Source: Candidatus Eisenbacteria bacterium
GTDB lineage: Bacteria; Eisenbacteria; RBG-16-71-46; SZUA-252
Reading direction: 5' to 3'
Length of the DNA stretch: 64,000 nucleotides
NCBI GenBank assembly: GCA_005893305.1
Contig: VBOZ01000025.1
Span: forward strand, 1 to 64,000
Notes under the pieces: model-generated
Database searches by the model: none
The model's input: the letters and a program-made list of their open reading frames with translations, nothing else
Told to the model about the DNA's origin: nothing
Translations under genes and position numbers: made by a program
In this document: positions 62,290 to 64,000 of the stretch, piece by piece
Numbering within the stretch: the stretch's first letter is position 1
Layout of the letters: the number at the start of each line of letters is the position of its first letter

Positions 62290-63555
62290 ATGGCTTACTA
62301 CCTATACCTGTTGTTCATCATCAGCTACTTCCTCCACCTAGGGGCCCGCGTGCCGGTCCTGGGTGCGATTCGCTTCGACCTCGGGCTGGTCGTGCTGATT
62401 TTCGCGGCGATTTTCCTGGCGGGGAAGCGCCGGAGTCAACCCAAAGTTGGCTCCACGAACACGATCCTCGCGATCCTCGGCGCCTACGTCATCCTTACAC
62501 TTCCGCTGGTCCGCTGGCCGGGGAGCGTCCTCAACACCGGCATACCGAACCTCGTCAAGGCGGTTGTCTTCTTCTACTACACAGTCGCCCTGATCGATTC
62601 CCCGAAGAAGCTGCGGACCTTCGTCTGGATCTTCGTCCTCTGCCAGGTCTTCCGGGTCGCCGAGCCGTACTACCTCCACGTAACCCAGGGTTATTGGGGC
62701 TCGACCACCACGATGAGCGAAGGGGAAATGTGGGAGCAGATGGACCGCCTCTCGGGGGCGCCCTTTGATATCGTGAACCCCAACGGCCTCGCGTTCGTCA
62801 TTACTTCGGTGTACCCGTTCTTGCACTATCTCAGCTTCACGCGCTCGATTCTCGCGCGACTGCTTTACTGGGTCTCGATACCGGTTCTGCTCCAATCGCT
62901 TCTCCTGACCGCTTCCCGTACCGGCTTCTTGGCATTCGGGATCATCATGTTCGGCATCTTCATGAAGAGCCGCAGGAAGGCGCTCCTTCTCATCGTGTTC
63001 ATTGCCGGCGCGGCCATTGTCTTCGGCTCCCTGAACGAGCTCCAGAAGGACCGGTTCCTGTCGATCTACCGATCCGACGTTCCAGGCGCCGAGACGGCTC
63101 ACGGCCGGAACGAAGCGGTCTGGCACAACTTCGCGGCGGGCATGGCTCGGCCGATCTTCGGCCACGGCCTGGGAACGTCGATGGAGGTGAACGCCAACCT
63201 GCTCGGTCGCGCCCAGCCGGCGCACAACCTTTACGCGGAAACATTTCAGGAGCTGGGCGCGCTCGGGCTCATCATTGTGATCGCGCTCGTGGTCAGCATC
63301 TTCGCCAACTTTCGACACGTCCGACGAGATCTGGCGCGAATTCCCCGGCTGGACCCCTACTACACCCAGCTGGCGAGCGCCATGGAGGTCTGGCTGCTCA
63401 TGAATTTGCTCTTCAGCTGGGCGAGCTACGGTCTCTCCAGCTACGAGTGGTACCTCTTCGGGGGACTTTCCGTGGTGTTCCGACGCTTCGTCGCCCAAGC
63501 GATCTCCGCCGGTGCCGCTCCTGCACCGCCCGAGCAGGTGCCCCGTGCGTCCTGA
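62290..63555 (+). CDS. O-antigen polymerase/ligase (Wzy/WaaL family) membrane protein
   Basis: This 421-residue protein has about ten membrane helices and one larger outer loop near 245-320. The loop holds RNEAVWHNFAAGMARPIFGHGLGTS and RAQPAHNLYAETFQELGALGL, the His-containing signature of the Wzy_C/O-antigen ligase family. It polymerises or transfers lipid-linked glycan on the periplasmic face. In this locus, with Wzx and a Wzz-like protein, polymerase is the better guess. Confidence 0.85.
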   Translation: MAYYLYLLFIISYFLHLGARVPVLGAIRFDLGLVVLIFAAIFLAGKRRSQPKVGSTNTILAILGAYVILTLPLVRWPGSVLNTGIPNLVKAVVFFYYTVALIDSPKKLRTFVWIFVLCQVFRVAEPYYLHVTQGYWGSTTTMSEGEMWEQMDRLSGAPFDIVNPNGLAFVITSVYPFLHYLSFTRSILARLLYWVSIPVLLQSLLLTASRTGFLAFGIIMFGIFMKSRRKALLLIVFIAGAAIVFGSLNELQKDRFLSIYRSDVPGAETAHGRNEAVWHNFAAGMARPIFGHGLGTSMEVNANLLGRAQPAHNLYAETFQELGALGLIIVIALVVSIFANFRHVRRDLARIPRLDPYYTQLASAMEVWLLMNLLFSWASYGLSSYEWYLFGGLSVVFRRFVAQAISAGAAPAPPEQVPRAS

Positions 63556-64000
63556 CGGTCAAGACGTGATCCGCGTGCTGCACGTTCTTCCCGGCCTCGG
63601 GTACGGCGGGCTGGAGGCGGTGGCCCTCAACTTGATGGGGTCGCTCCCTCGCGACCGGTTCGAGGTATACGCCTGCACGCTCTCGCACGCACCCGTGCCC
63701 CTGCTCTCGGACATTTCGCAGCGAGGCATCCAGGTCCACGAGGTCGGGGGAGAGAAGCGCGGGGGATTCAGCCCTGGCATGATCCTCCGCCTTTCCGACT
63801 TGCTTCGCCGCCGCCGGATCGACGTCTGCCATACCCACAACATCGCCGCCGAGATCTACGGCCATATGGGCGTGCTCCTCGCTCGAACCCCGATCCTCAT
63901 CCATCACGAGCATGGCACGCTTCACAGCGGCCACCCGGCGCGCCTGGTCTTGAAGCGGATGTTCGCCCCCGGTAAGGACCACTGGATCGCCGTATCGGAC
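63545..64000 (+). CDS. GT4 family glycosyltransferase, 3' partial
   Basis: GTG 63545 overlaps the previous stop by 11 bases. The frame is open to the right edge (152 codons). The N-terminal Rossmann domain of GT4 enzymes is visible: IRVLHVLPGLGYGGLEAVALNLM, ISQRGIQVHEVGG, and IDVCHTHNIAAEIYGHMG. The usual donor-binding half lies outside the window. GTG 63566 (MIRVLH start) is an alternative. Confidence 0.88.
   Translation, partial: MRPDGQDVIRVLHVLPGLGYGGLEAVALNLMGSLPRDRFEVYACTLSHAPVPLLSDISQRGIQVHEVGGEKRGGFSPGMILRLSDLLRRRRIDVCHTHNIAAEIYGHMGVLLARTPILIHHEHGTLHSGHPARLVLKRMFAPGKDHWIAVSD

Noticed and set aside
1-64000. CRISPR arrays, insertion sequences, integrases or phage genes
   Set aside because: No regularly spaced short repeats, transposase motifs or att-like duplications at the three tRNA genes were found by eye.

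Overview
This is a 64 kb stretch of a GC-rich bacterial chromosome, almost fully coding and mostly on the plus strand, with many genes joined by 1-4 base start/stop overlaps. The organism looks like an uncultured Gram-negative of the FCB side of the tree, possibly Candidatus Eisenbacteria. That placement is an inference. It rests on the Por/FlgD-like C-terminal sorting domain of the first protein, on outer-membrane polysaccharide export genes, and on high GC. No rRNA or other decisive marker is present.

Layout. (1) 1-10.6 kb is a mixed region: the end of a large secreted PKD/PA14 protein, a ChrB-type protein with a beta-propeller protein, a frameshifted HAD phosphatase, two polytopic GT39-like glycosyltransferases, a secreted metallo-beta-lactamase-fold enzyme, a lipoprotein, DAHP synthase and tRNA-Arg(CCU). 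(2) 10.6-29.5 kb is a core information and metabolism block: tRNA-Val(GAC), thrS (frameshifted), infC-rpmI-rplT, pheS-pheT, a small coiled-coil gene, zapA, a probable 6S RNA, rny, a YmdB-type phosphodiesterase, folD, xseA-xseB, a prenyl diphosphate synthase, a PAP2-like membrane protein, dxs, nadK and recN. (3) 29.5-35.2 kb is a compact trp operon, trpE-G-D-C-F-B, without trpA. Its trpD is broken by a 125-bp perfect inverted copy of part of the neighbouring trpC. (4) 35.2-42.1 kb holds a methyltransferase, a GT2-GT39 fusion, a beta-carbonic anhydrase, tRNA-Arg(CCG), a GAF-GGDEF diguanylate cyclase and a pair of membrane proteins that resemble the plant phytol and phytyl-phosphate kinases VTE5 and VTE6. 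(5) 42.1-64 kb is a surface or exopolysaccharide locus: UDP-GlcNAc 2-epimerase, OPX export protein, Wzz/Wzc-like co-polymerase with a separate BY-kinase, nucleotide-sugar dehydrogenase and epimerase, an asparagine synthetase / acyl carrier protein / acyl-AMP ligase / NadE-like / GNAT cassette, glycosyltransferases, Wzx flippase, PaaK/CapK-like protein, NodB deacetylase, a secreted jelly-roll-like protein, a Wzy/WaaL-type polymerase or ligase, and the start of a GT4 glycosyltransferase.

How the genes work together. The polysaccharide locus has the parts of a Wzx/Wzy-type pathway. Sugar nucleotides are built by WecB, the UDP-sugar dehydrogenase and the epimerase. Amide or acyl decoration probably comes from the AsnB, ACP, ligase, NadE-like and GNAT proteins. 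Assembly is by the glycosyltransferases, flipping by Wzx, polymerisation by Wzy and the Wzz/BY-kinase pair, and export by the OPX protein. A strong sigma70-like promoter (TTGACA, 17 bp, TAGACT) lies just before the export gene.

Three genes (HAD phosphatase, thrS, trpD) change reading frame in the direction of one missing base. Because thrS is essential, consensus errors are likely for at least some of them. The trpD event is different in kind and is the most unusual structure in the window. No IS element, CRISPR array or prophage was seen. No gene-free gap exceeds 300 bases; the largest (18357-18635) holds the 6S RNA candidate.
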